A stretch of DNA of 64,000 bases from Dactylonectria macrodidyma. Lineage: Eukaryota; Ascomycota; Sordariomycetes; Hypocreales; Nectriaceae. Numbering within the stretch: position 1 is the first letter of the stretch; each line of letters begins with the position of its first letter. The notes beneath the pieces are model-generated. The model worked only from the letters and a program-made list of their open reading frames with translations. It was not told the origin of the DNA and did no database searches. Shown piece by piece: positions 1 to 9,700 of this stretch. The stretch lies in the NCBI GenBank assembly GCA_020744425.1, contig JAGMUV010000010.1:1550001-1614000 (forward strand), written 5' to 3'. A program made the translations under genes and the position numbers.

Positions 1-208
1 TCGCAGCAGGTTCATGATTAAGCGGAGACACAGCTGCACGACTGGCTAACGCTTGAGCTCGGCTTGACAAGGGAGCCGCCGAGACCGCGGGCTCAAGGAC
101 GTTCCCGCAGTCCGTCTAACATATTATACATAGGCAATTCGGACATGAAATAGAGTCCATGGCGTTGCTCACGTGTGCCCTGTTGTGTGTCTGTCGGACT
201 CCTATGGT

Positions 209-217
209 CTCCCTTGA
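209..217. repeat. Target-site duplication of the MULE, left copy
   Basis: The 9-mer CTCCCTTGA sits directly outside the left terminal inverted repeat and is repeated at 4445-4453 directly outside the right one. Nine-base duplications are the hallmark of Mutator-like elements. The exact match means that both element ends and the insertion site are still intact. Confidence 0.9.
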
Positions 218-276
218 GGGAATTGATACATGCGCCGCTGGGGGCGCAAATATCTCACGTGACTTATTTGCGCCCC
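218..276 (+). repeat. Left terminal inverted repeat of the MULE
   Basis: The arm starts GGGAATTGATACATG and matches the reverse complement of 4386-4444 with one mismatch. Its inner 36 bases are themselves a palindrome: GGGCGCAAATA and TATTTGCGCCC flank a loop centred on CACGTG (256-261). The arm runs directly into a C24 homopolymer at 278-301. Confidence 0.93.
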
Positions 277-277
277 T

Positions 278-301
278 CCCCCCCCCCCCCCCCCCCCCCC
301 C
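278..301 (+). repeat. C24 homopolymer
   Basis: An uninterrupted run of 24 C residues lies just inside the left terminal repeat. It is complementary to the G23 run at 1462-1484, and a shorter G11 run abuts the right terminal repeat at 4379-4389. The length should be treated as approximate because homopolymers are error-prone in assemblies. Confidence 0.9.
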
Positions 302-326
302 GGCAATATAATCCGTCATGTAAGCA
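301..326. repeat. Inner inverted repeat, left copy (partner 4072-4105)
   Basis: GGCAATATAATCCGTCATGTAA here matches, with a few differences, the reverse complement of 4072-4105, which also begins with a C-rich/G-rich junction. On the left it follows the terminal repeat directly. On the right about 270 bp separates it from the terminal repeat, which suggests an insertion or rearrangement at the right end, or a longer ancestral terminal repeat. Confidence 0.6.
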
Positions 327-549
327 AGATAGTTGTGATATCCCTCCCTCATCCAAAGAAAGGGCATCTATTCACACAATTGAAGAGATACTGTGTTTTT
401 CTGTATATGTAGCTATTCAATATAGAGCATGTAGTCTATTTGCAACATAAAAGCCTGCTCAGGGCCGTGAAGAACACACAATGCGTACACTCGCATCATC
501 TGAACACCACAGCTATCACGATGCAAGTGAATCCCTTCACACATCATAG

Positions 550-558
550 TATATAAAG
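550..558 (+). promoter_or_regulatory. TATA box of the accessory ORF in the MULE
   Basis: TATATAAAG lies about 70 bases upstream of the ATG at 624, which gives a plausible core promoter for the plus-strand frame of the transposon. Confidence 0.5.
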
Positions 559-623
559 CAGAGACTTCTCTCTTGTACAAATCTCTTCATTCTTACCTCA
601 AAGCATTACAAAATACTATTAAG

Positions 624-1252
624 ATGGCTTACTTCTACCCAAACAATACTCAAAATATCCTTATCTATATATGCACTCATACATCAATACAAGCTGGGGC
701 AGCTTACCCTTCAAATCACAACCAGCAGTACGTTCTACAGCCCATCAGTAATAATCAACAGCAACAGCTGCGTGGTGTTCCTCATCCAGTGATAAATCCA
801 CTCGGTCTTCAGCATTGGTGGAGCCAACATACCTTGCCAAATGATCCAACCTCCCCCAATTCTCTGTACAGGCAGAACCTTCAAGCCCAGGTAACAGCAC
901 AGAATACTCAATATAGTCCTCAAGGTCAGCCCATTAGCGAGAGGTACCACGCCCATGGGGATATCAGCTTGAAGGAGAGTGGCATATTGGGTATCTAAAT
1001 CAACAGCTTCAGCAACGGCAACAGCGCCCCAATCCTGATGTAAATCCGATGTGGTCTCGAGACCATCTGCGGCTTATGGATCAATCCTATCGTCAACAGG
1101 GATATACCGTTCCAGGCACGAATTGGCCCTCCCCAGCTGTAGGTATGACTACCTATCAACCAGTCATTCAAGCCGTAGAGAATTCAGGGATTCATGTGTG
1201 TAATATTGATCGAAATGGCTATGTTCAGTGGATTTGGCAGGGCAGGCAGTAA
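624..1252 (+). pseudogene. Q-rich accessory protein of the MULE, frameshifted
   Basis: The frame opens at ATG 624 and runs to a stop at 998. A second frame, open from about 945 and continuing past 1049, carries on the same type of sequence (runs such as YLNQQLQQRQQRP) to a stop at 1252, so a single one-base indel between about 930 and 990 explains the break. The product would be about 210 aa, rich in Q, N, P and Y, with no domain I recognise. It lies head to head with the transposase ends and inside the terminal repeats, so it is cargo or a second element-encoded protein. An intron early in the frame cannot be excluded. Function unknown. Confidence 0.5.
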
Positions 1253-1461
1253 AGTCACAGAATAGCTCAATGAATACATCGTGTTAGTGTTACTATATCT
1301 CTGACTACAGAGCCTACTTAACCCTACATGTGAACTCGGCCACAACCTCATCAAATCAAGCCATCGGGTCACCAAACATATATTCAGAGTTTTGCCTTTC
1401 TTTCTCATTTGAATGATATATAACACTTACCTTTCCCGTCAATATTGCAAATGTTAGTGTT

Positions 1462-1484
1462 GGGGGGGGGGGGGGGGGGGGGGG
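1462..1484 (+). repeat. G23 homopolymer between the convergent transposon genes
   Basis: A run of 23 G residues lies between the stop of the accessory frame (1252) and the stop of the transposase (1508). It is complementary to the C24 run at 278-301, so the two form a long-range inverted pair enclosing the accessory gene. Confidence 0.9.
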
Positions 1485-1507
1485 TCCCACTACTAGACCT
1501 TCCCCCC

Positions 1508-4042
1508 CTATGATATCACATCTCTCTCAGCAGCATCCCAGATATGCTTCATTCCTCGCTGCCGTGAGAAAGGCTGCTCTGACATCTCTGCTTCTACACT
1601 CTGTTCAACCCTCTCGTTCTCAGCTTTATCCCAATCAAGGTAACTCATCATCTCCTCCTTCGTCCAGGCTCTGATGCCAGATTCCCCCCTGCAATGGCTC
1701 CCCATTTGCTTGTAGTCAAGGCACCAGTCATAGTCTTCTTTACTATAACGTGTAGGCAGTCCCATAGCCTTCCGGTATTATTGATTAGTCTTCTGGGATC
1801 CCCGAGGAAATGTAGCAATCCAGGCCTCTCGTGCTTCTTTATATCGTTTGAAGATAGCACGGGGATCATCAGCTCGTAATGCATGCACAGGAATAGTTGC
1901 TAAGGTGGCTGCTGGAGGAGATAGTACCCGAGTTGTTATATGTGTTGTTATATGTATTGTTGTACAGGCTATAGTCTCGGATACTATAGAGAATCCTGAT
2001 AGGGATGATGGGGATGATGGGGATGATGGGGATAATGAGCGTGTTATAGAGCGAGTAGTTGTATGAGTCGTTATGTGCGTTGTCATAGAGTTTTGAGGAG
2101 GAGCCTGTAATAGATGTTCATAACGTAAGGGGCATGCCTTAGACCTCATGTTGTGGCCTTGCTGATGACATTTTGAACACGTTGGCAGTGCCTTTGGTTA
2201 TAGTGCTTTCTCAACACGTTCAAATACACACGGCTCACGTTGTGTGCTCGTTGGTGGTAGCGTTGAACTAGCAGCTAGAGGATCAAACTGCTTGTGAGGC
2301 TCAAGAATAAGCCGGGGGGTTCCTGAGCGTTGGAGATGCCAATATGAGTGGAAATGATGTAGTTGAAGGGGTAGATTTTGCACCAGCAAAGGCTGAAGGG
2401 TATGAGCACAGGGCAGACCAAGAGTCTTAGTGAAAACCCCTGTACATGTAGGATATTCTTTCAGTAGTCGTTGCCGTTAAGCCTCAACCATCCGCAGGGC
2501 TTGATGTGATATCCAACCACGGATATTACTATACAACACCCCAGATAGCACAAGAGGTGTGCTGATATGCTGCTGTGCTTGGCTTGCCTCGAGCTCGGCA
2601 AGCTGATTCAACAGAACAAGCTTGATGATCCTCCAGGCATCAAAGAGGTCAGCTTACAAGTTTTTCAGGTGAGATTTGAGAAGCCGATGAATCCCCTCGC
2701 ACCGTGATGTCACATATTGCTCGAAGTGAAGGTATTGGTTAACCCACGCCTTCACAAACCTCTCTTTATAGAGATCTAGCCAGGTCTCCATGATATAGCC
2801 CACCTCGTTAATATAGCCAGGGATATAACGCTCCTTAAACTTCTCAAGCCTCTCGTTATAGATATCCTCAGTCGATGAGGCTACAATCTCATGCCAAGAG
2901 TCGTAGAATTCCTTCCACTCTTTCTGCCCTTGAGGATCGTTTTTATCCCGAGTAAATGCGGGCATACAATAGGTCAGGACCGCTTTGTTAATATGCCATA
3001 AGCATAGCATCGGGGTTGACTGAGGGAAGCAAGAGGGAGAGGAAACAGCATTCATACAAGCAAGGCAGCGATCTGTAAGTATTACAGAGGGAAGGGCTGC
3101 TCCATGAAGCTCATACATATACCGTAAACGCTCAAGAGCCCAGATGAAATCATGCTCTTCCTCACCGCTAAGGAATGCAAATGCAATACAAAAGGATCGT
3201 TGACAAGCATCAACACCAACTATATCGAGAAGAGGCATCTTGTACTTATTAGTCTTGTATATGCAGTCCAATATAAGCACTTCAGGGTATAGTTTGAGGT
3301 ATGCCAGTGACTGCGGATGTGCAAATAATACTGCTGTAACTCTGCTCGTCTCGTCAAGGCGTATTTGACTCCAGAAGCCCTCGTTCTTAAGCTGATCGGC
3401 AAGGGCATGTATATTGCTTTGACCTTTAGCAAGCGCTCGTTTGCCCTCTGCAATGCAATTGTAGATATCCCTTTGTGTAGCAAGTGTATTTGAGGTCGTC
3501 TGTAAGTAAGATCTGATCTCCTTTGCCCCAATGCCAGCACTGGCGAGTTATTGGACTGTTAATGCATCTGAGCCTGATAGCTGACGAAGTGTTGGATGTG
3601 CCACTTGACTGATGCTTGGTTCGTGATTGTGTTGATCAAAGCCAACCCCGGGACGATGCCTTAGACTCCATATACTCTTACTTAGGCTTTCCTTTGCTAT
3701 CACAGAGAAGAGGCATCCTATACGACGTGTTGTTTGATGAGGCCGTATCTTTGCGCCTGATCCCGAAGGGACGGGCCCTCCACGATCACAGGCGTAGATA
3801 GCTATCGTTCTTCCATTCGTAGTCTTCCTAGACTTTCCGGTCACAAAGGCATAACCTCGTGGGGCTGCCCAAGCGTTGATTGCTGTACGTAGTTCCTCCC
3901 GTGAGTCATATTGGTCTTCAGGAGGAAGGAGGTCATCAGGCCAGCCACGGGAGACCTCAATTGGGTTCATTGTAGCAGAATAAAGGCGCGGCAAGTTAAA
4001 TTGATACCGTAGAAGCTGTTGATCGTTGAATTGGTGGGCCAA
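1508..4042 (-). pseudogene. MULE transposase with five in-frame TAA codons
   Basis: One continuous minus-strand frame of 844 codons runs from ATG 4042 to TAG 1510-1508. It has no frameshift but in-frame TAA codons at 3550, 2656, 2479, 2200 and 1780. Features in order: an N-terminal FAR1/WRKY-like DNA-binding region with a Cys/His-containing segment (about residues 40-140); the MULE catalytic core with LILDCIYKTNKYK (first Asp), VILTDRCLACMN (second Asp), CLWHINK (C-x2-H) and a C-terminal Glu in CEGIHRLL; a SWIM-like element ending LGLPCAHTL; a CCHC zinc knuckle CSKCHQQGHNMRSKAC; and a low-complexity Ser/Pro/Thr stretch. Each TAA could derive from CAA by one C-to-T change, which fits RIP-like decay. 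Dead as it stands. Confidence 0.9.
1992..2035 (+). repeat. GATGGG-type microsatellite inside the transposase
   Basis: The 9-base unit GATGATGGG is repeated about four times. On the minus strand it encodes the Ser/Pro-rich tract after the zinc knuckle of the transposase, which explains part of that low-complexity region. Confidence 0.7.
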
Positions 4043-4385
4043 TTTGCAGTGTGTTACCCCTTTTCAAAGGCCACGTAACATAACGGATTATATTTGCCCC
4101 CGGGGGGTGTCAGATAGCGCGCCCTCACTAGGAAACTGATAATGAAAGATGATCTTGAGATGATCTTGAGTGTATTGATCTTTCTTGTGTTCATCCTCCT
4201 TGTTCTTCGTTCTCCCTCGTTGTCTTTGTATCTGAGGGGGCGAGGCCAAGATACTAGACCTGCTGATCCTGTAACAGATCTGAAACGCTGTTCTGACAAT
4301 TCAGATATCATGGGGTGACATCTTCCCTTGAGGTGGCTGCCTGTGTAACATCACCATGCATGCCACTTTTCCAACAGAGGGGGGG

Positions 4386-4444
4386 GGGGCGCAAGTAAGT
4401 CACGTGAGATATTTGCGCCCCCAGCGGCGCATGTATCAATTCCC
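4386..4444 (-). repeat. Right terminal inverted repeat of the MULE
   Basis: This is the mirror of 218-276 with one substitution in the inner palindrome and CACGTG at 4401-4406. It ends ...AATTCCC immediately before the second copy of the 9-bp target duplication (4445-4453). Confidence 0.93.
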
Positions 4445-4714
4445 CTCCCTTGATCGCCGCTGACAAAGCAAACAATCGTCGGCCCCCGAGACTGAAAAGC
4501 TCCAACCCCACCTGCCACCACATCCATAGCCAGAGGATGCAAGAGTACTACTAGGGTTGGAATTCAAAGTATCTACCGAAACTCTATATTACTACCATCG
4601 AAACAGTAGAGATGATTACGGTGGTCGGCAGCTATTGCCGATTGGAAAATAAGGAGGCTTTTTTTTTTCTCTTTTTCTTCAGACATCTTACTAAGCGGGC
4701 ATCGCGTTTCAGGG

Positions 4715-4945
4715 CGACTGATAATGAATGAATGAAATTTATTCCACCCGGGAGGACTTACCTCATAGGGCCAGGTGCGCTAGGCTATTTACAATTCTAA
4801 GTTCATCGTTCGCGTCTCCCAGGAGCCCCATGTTCTCCCTCGTCCACTGATCGGTCTTGCCTCGCTTGCCTCTGTGTGACAGGCCTGCTTGAAGGCCAAT
4901 TTCTCTAAGTGTTCAGCATCCTATTCTCAGCAGCTGAAGCTTGGT
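4715..4945 (-). mobile_element. LINE 3' UTR fragment, minus strand
   Basis: Read on the minus strand, 4940-4883 matches 5814-5872 of the neighbouring plus-strand LINE fragment at nearly every base. It continues further 3', ending in AATAAATTTCATTCATTCATT, a polyadenylation-like end followed by a short tandem repeat. No coding part of this copy remains. It lies tail-out and head-to-head with the next fragment. Confidence 0.75.
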
Positions 4946-5087
4946 CTGCCAACTGGATGCTGTTTAGTGTTAGTATCGCCAGGTTTGGCTGCTAATTTGG
5001 TTAGTTAGTATGTTATCCAGCCTGGTTTGCATCAAGTCTCCTCGTGTCCATGGCGAACTTAGTCGCCACCCGCACCTCCTGTAGGTT

Positions 5088-5872
5088 AGGTGCCCATTGG
5101 GCCATCCGATGCTGCCTGCCCCTATTGTATACACGGCGGAAGCGCCAAAGAGGGTGGGCGGCAGAGTCATTGCCACCAGCTCCTCGCAGAGAGGGGGTAT
5201 GGTAGGCATGGGAGGTGTGGTACGAGACATGGCCATAAACAATGCCGACGAGGTAGTGGCCAGCTACTCCATCACTCTCGGATTGAGGGAGGAGCTGAAC
5301 CCATACATCGCCGAGCTGGGCGCTATAGAGATGGCGCTGAGATGCATGCCATATGGCTGTGTCGGCGGAATATTACCGTCATGACAAGCAGCCGCTCCGC
5401 ACTGGAAGCCATACAGGGGCCAACACAATAGTCAGGCCAACACACCATTCGGCATATCTACGACCATGTCAAACAGCTTTCTGCACAAGATTGGTGCATC
5501 GGAATCGGATACGTGCGAATGTGGTCAAGCATCCGAGACAGTTAAGCATTTTCTATTCCGATGTATAAAGTAGACAACGCAACGGGAAGGCATGCTGAAA
5601 TGCTTACGAATAAAGATGGGAAACCTCTCGTTCTTCTTGGGAGGAAAGGCCGCGTCTGACGGTAACAAATGGGCGCCAGACATGCAGGCAGTACGAGCGA
5701 CGATCAAATTTGTCATTGCAACGGGGAGGCTTGACAGAGACCGAAAACCTCAGGCACACTAACTATTCAGATCGAATCTCACTAACATCGTACAGTCTCA
5801 TTTTAACAGACCGTGCTTCAGCTGCTGAGGATAGGATGCTGAACACTTGGAGAAATTGGCCTTTAAGCAGCC
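5088..5872 (+). mobile_element. 5'-truncated LINE fragment: RNase H and C-terminal CCHC region
   Basis: Several short frames read in order as the end of a fungal non-LTR retrotransposon ORF2. The first is an RNase H domain (IVYTAEAPKRVGG, SYSITLGLREELNPYIAELG). Next comes NITVMTSSRSALEAIQ, then HTIRHIYDHV, which jumps directly to NSFLHKIGASESDTCECG...VKHFLFRC (C-terminal Zn-binding motif), and last GNLSFFLGGKAASDGNKW and AVRATIKFVIATGRLD. Stops and frameshifts occur throughout, and the jump between HIYDHV and NSFLHKI indicates an internal deletion. The 3' UTR begins about 5745 and is cut off at 5872. Confidence 0.85.
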
Positions 5873-6180
5873 ACGTTACGGCATATACATCAGATTGGAC
5901 TAGTCTGTCGCATTGCCAGCTACGCCAAAAGGGAATGCGCACTCCGCTATTCCGTAGAACGGAGTGCAAATACTATTGATATGCCGGTTCTGACATAGTC
6001 ATTCAAAGTGAAAATTGTGGGGCTTCAGGTGATGATGGAAGCTCTGTACGAAACGGAAACAGCTTAGTCCAGGGGCTCTCCCACGTAGAACTCCCTAACA
6101 TCCCGCAACAAGAAACTCCTCGATCCTCAACAAGATATCACTGTCTTTGCAGTTGGGTTTTGGTGAGATTACCGAAGCAA
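5873..6180. other. Intergenic, no gene seen
   Basis: About 300 bases between the truncated LINE and the 3' end of the surface-protein gene on the minus strand. I see no supported gene or repeat. Confidence 0.5.
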
Positions 6181-7288
6181 TTATGCCAAACCCCACGCCG
6201 CCAGAAGCACGAATACGATCGCAACGACGGGTTCCAGGACTCTCATCTCCTTGCCGACCAGACGTGAGGCATCACTGCTTGCAGTTGATGTCGCAGACGA
6301 ATTCACGCTCGTACTGCCGTTTGCGGCCTTGGTGTAATTCCCAATGAGGGTTGAATTTGCAACCAATGGCGGAACGGCTGGATCGTATGCAGGGCAGATA
6401 TCGTTTTCAGCAAGAGAGCAGTCCGGAGCGATGCAAATGGCCTGGAGCTGTGGTCCAGCAGTTGGTGGAATGACGCCTGCGGGTGGCGCACAGCGACGAT
6501 TGTAGACAGTTTCCAGCGTGTTGTTAACAAATTGTGCATCGGAATCTGTGAAACCAATGGACAACAATCCGCGTACAGCTTGGTCGACGAAGAAGCCCAT
6601 CTCGGCTGCGTTTAAGTCCATGAACCTGTTAGGCGGAGGCGATTCAAGTCAGACTCATGCTAAAACCCAGGGACAAGAACGAAGGGAAGGGAAGAGTGAG
6701 CTCACTTGTGAACCTCAAACATGGACGCCTTGCCAGCATAAGCGGGCAACTTGGACGACCCGATGTGAGAACATCCGAGAAAGGTTCCGAAGTATGAGTA
6801 CACATGGGTAAAGAAGATGCTAAAACATCTGGTAAGTCTCATTGCACGAATGCGTACGCATGGTAAGCTTACTGCTGCGCGGAATTTGTGTCACCATTAC
6901 TTGGTTTTAGGTTGCGTGTAGCATCGAGCCCTCCAGCGGTAAAGAAGTCGATTGCTTCGCCGGTCGACTTGCCGGTGTTCGCTGACTTGGTGGCCCCATT
7001 GAAGTAAACGTTCAAATCTACTGATTGGCCTCGAAACGTTGTTGCAGTCAAGGCACCTGTAAAATCATCAACGGGAACGGTGCTGTAATTGGAGAAGGGG
7101 CCTATCAAAGCTGAGTGGAGAACGAGTGCCATCAGGATACTTTGGTTGTCGGCTGTGTTAGCCCCGACCGTCTTCTCGGCATAGTAGTCGCAAGGTGTCG
7201 TCGTATTTGGGCGCTCCTGGGCCATGGCTGGCAGAAGTTGAGACAGAAACAGGGTTGCCAGTGGCAAAAACATGTTGACAAGAACCAT
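6181..7288 (-). CDS. Secreted, probably GPI-anchored surface protein of unknown function
   Basis: Three exons (7288-6873, 6819-6706, 6625-6181) give a 324-aa protein. Both introns are GT-AG and join in frame. It starts with a signal peptide (MVLVNMFLPLATLFLSQLLP), followed by a mature part beginning near QERPNTTTPCDYYAEKT. The body has conserved-looking blocks (THVYSYFGTFLGCSHIGSSK, ASMFEVHKFMDLNAAEMGFF) and paired cysteines (CAPP, CIAPDC, DICPAYDP). A Ser/Thr/Asn-rich stretch (about residues 280-300) precedes a hydrophobic C-terminus ending VAIVFVLLAAWGLA, the layout of a GPI-anchor signal. There are several N-x-S/T sites. I recognise the general type as a widespread fungal secreted family but know no enzymatic role. 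It is divergently oriented to the 2EXR gene. Confidence 0.8.
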
Positions 7289-7864
7289 ACTTCTTCGACT
7301 TGAGCTGTCTCTCCGGGTGTTGCGTCTGAGGATAGTGAGAATCGAACAAAGACCGACTCTAACTAGCCGGATCGCCTTACCTTTTATGAAGAAAGAAAAC
7401 GAGAGCTGAATTTGAGAGATGCCGGCGGCGCGGTGAGATGGCTGAAGGTTTCGCCAATCAAGTCATAGAACACAGTAGTAGGCATTATTTTTATTTTTAT
7501 CTGTGAGAATAATCGTGTTTTCAATAGGTCAGGACATTTCTTTCAGCCAAGCGTTATCTTACATGGACATCCAATACTGCCGCGTGTAAGACATCTCGCT
7601 CAATCTAGCCCTCTTGGGAATTGCTTCTGACGCGATAGGTGCGGCGGTTTCTCCGCCGAGGTCCGTATGATTCGGAGGATAATGTGGGTCTCGCTCAATC
7701 ACACCCCAATAACCATACTATCAAAATCGCCCTCGCATTTTCGGCCTGTCCCCGACAGTAAATGATCTATTTTATCCATATACGCCCAAGTATCCTGCTC
7801 TTATAACTTTCCCTTGGACGGCGGCGCTCAACAGAATCTCAAGTTGCAAACTGTCGTTTCTTCA
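7289..7864. other. Divergent upstream region
   Basis: About 575 bases between the starts of the minus-strand surface-protein gene and the plus-strand 2EXR gene, so it holds both promoters. I see no further gene and no repeat worth naming. Confidence 0.5.
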
Positions 7865-8894
7865 ATGCCTAAAAATATTTCCGCTTTTCCCACGACTTCC
7901 AACCGAACTTAAACACAAGATCTGGGAAGCGAGCTACCCCAAACCTGGCATGCACATTTTCGACATCTGTGTCCAGCCTAGACAGCCTTTCACAGAGGTT
8001 CATGACGCCCCAGCTAGCGAGACACCATACGACGCATATGCAGACCGGGTCTTTCTTAATAGCGTCACTATTACACCTGGACACTGTCATGGAGCTTCAG
8101 GAACAACATTTAGCAGAGACCCCTCTGCGTACAGGACAGCAATCATCTTGTCTATAACCAGCGTTGACTCCGCCAAAGTTACTAAAGCCAGTATCGACAG
8201 TGGAAGCCTAGGGAGTCCCAATGTCGTGTATCTCCCAAGAATGGGAAAACGCGTCATTTACGATAACGGTACGGACGTTTTATGCTTGCGCTTTAGTCCA
8301 AGTCATCAAGCAGTGCAAGACGTAACGAACAATGTCTTCTCCCACGACTCTCACCCAGGTATTCGAAATGATATTTCAAGGATTCTCGAGGCTGAATGGT
8401 GCGAGGGCATGGCGGCGGCTCTATTCAATGCTCGGCGCCTTGCCATCGACATGAGCGAATTATGGTCCCCATCTGGACTAGATCCTATGTCACTAGCCTA
8501 CCTCAGTTGTTGCATCCAGAACGATCTTGAGGTACTGTACCTGGTTGACTACTGCGTCGGGCGATGCGGGAGGTGCTGGAAAGGAGAGCTAAGGCAAAAG
8601 GACCTGGTGACGAGGAAGTGTAGCCTCGCGAGGGAACTGGACCCGGAAGATCGAGAGATGGATGTTATTTATGAGTCAACTATAACATATCGACAAATTT
8701 CGAATTTGGAAAAACTAGGGTGGGATTCTGACCATTCTATATTCGCACTTGCCAAAATTATAGCTGACACGATCCGGGCGCAGCAGGGTCCCGACGGACC
8801 GTTTCGCTCCGTTCGGATCTTGATCTGTGAAGAGGAAATGAGTAACATGAGGGACAAAACTATATCTACAATGTGTATAGAAAACTACGGATAG
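7865..8894 (+). CDS. 2EXR-domain protein, one-base frameshift near the start
   Basis: The frame open from before 7878 to the stop at 8894 encodes the typical 2EXR opening FPLFPRLPTELKHKIWEA, followed by IFDICVQP. No ATG exists in this frame before 7950, which is already past the conserved start. ATG 7865 sits just upstream in another frame, and removing one A from the A5 run at 7871-7875 would fuse it exactly to the conserved domain, giving about 342 aa. The rest (RCGRCWKGEL, RRLAIDMSELW) resembles other fungal 2EXR proteins, a large family of unknown biochemical role. Either the base is a sequencing error, the gene is newly broken, or translation starts at 7950 without the motif. Confidence 0.7.
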
Positions 8895-9359
8895 ATTTGG
8901 CAAAGCACGAAGCTACATTTGAGAGGTTTGGCCTTTCTAAGCAACAAGTACAAGACACATTAATTCAACACGCACGTTGGAAATTACACATTGGTGTTTG
9001 TATTATCCCCCTCCAATATTATGAAGATATGCAATGGCATTTTAAATGTAATGGAGTAGTTATATCTAGTGTTTTCTAGTAAAGAATGCGAGGAAGACTT
9101 CTAGATTCAGTCTCTCATCAACACTGGTAGGTCTGTATAAAAGCCGGAGCGTCCTTAATGCAATTAGTCTGCTAGTTAATACTCCGTTTCTGAAATGGTC
9201 TTGGTCTGCGTGGCAAAGCTGGGTAACTATTACTTATGGCTTGAAAAAGCGGATGGGGGAGCATTTTGATACTTAGCTCTTACACATTGTTGAAGAACAC
9301 CGTGATGTAGTCTTTAGCATACCTGGGATACCTCGGGCTCTGGCTCTAGCTATTTCAAT
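8895..9359. other. Intergenic, no gene seen
   Basis: Moderately AT-rich sequence after the 2EXR gene. A short open frame at 8873-9079 has no recognisable similarity and I do not call it a gene. Confidence 0.4.
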
Positions 9360-9700
9360 ATCGACTGGCCCGCGGCGTGCTCGCCCGCCCCTGGGTTAAG
9401 CGTGACACGCTTCGTGAGAGAACGGATAGCGCTATCAAAACATTGTTCGCAGGTGCGAGACACCGCCAGACGAGGTGATCATCGACCGTGTTGGAGGAGT
9501 TGTTAAACAGAAGGGAATCAACATGGCACAGGTGGCCCTTGCTTGGATCTTCAAGCATCCCAAGGAGTACCCAGTCTTTGGAATAATACCAAGGAACAGA
9601 TTGACGAGGCTGTGGCCAGTATTAATATCGAGTTGAGTGATGAGAAGATGAAGTATCAAGAAGCTCCATACATACCAAAGAGACCTAGTAAACTAAGTGC
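9360..9700 (+). pseudogene. Aldo-keto reductase remnant (C-terminal third)
   Basis: Fragments in shifted frames read as the C-terminal part of a fungal aldo-keto reductase: GVLARPW..RDTLRERTD near 9370-9420, then IIDRVGGVVKQKGINMAQVA, LAWIFKHPKEYPVFGI, TKEQIDEAVASINIELSDEK and a terminal YQEAPYIPKRP near 9690. At least two frameshifts are needed and the N-terminal barrel with the catalytic Tyr/Lys is absent. This is a dead fragment. Confidence 0.8.

Larger units (their letters stand above)
218..4444 (-). mobile_element. Complete, inactivated Mutator-like (MULE, Hop-type) DNA transposon
   Basis: This 4227-bp element is bounded by 59-bp terminal inverted repeats (218-276 and 4386-4444, one mismatch) and flanked by a 9-bp duplication (209-217, 4445-4453). 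It carries two convergent reading frames: a transposase on the minus strand and a smaller Q-rich frame on the plus strand, with a G tract at 1462-1484 between their 3' ends. Family assignment rests on the transposase features, the TIR length and the 9-bp duplication. From memory, the fungal Hop element has a similar transposase length (roughly 840 aa) and the same duplication length. The element is structurally whole but coding-dead, so it could move only with a transposase supplied in trans. Confidence 0.93.

Noticed and set aside
3220..3540. Open frame on the minus strand inside the transposase
   Set aside because: It is out of frame with the transposase. The true frame reads straight through this stretch with recognisable MULE sequence.
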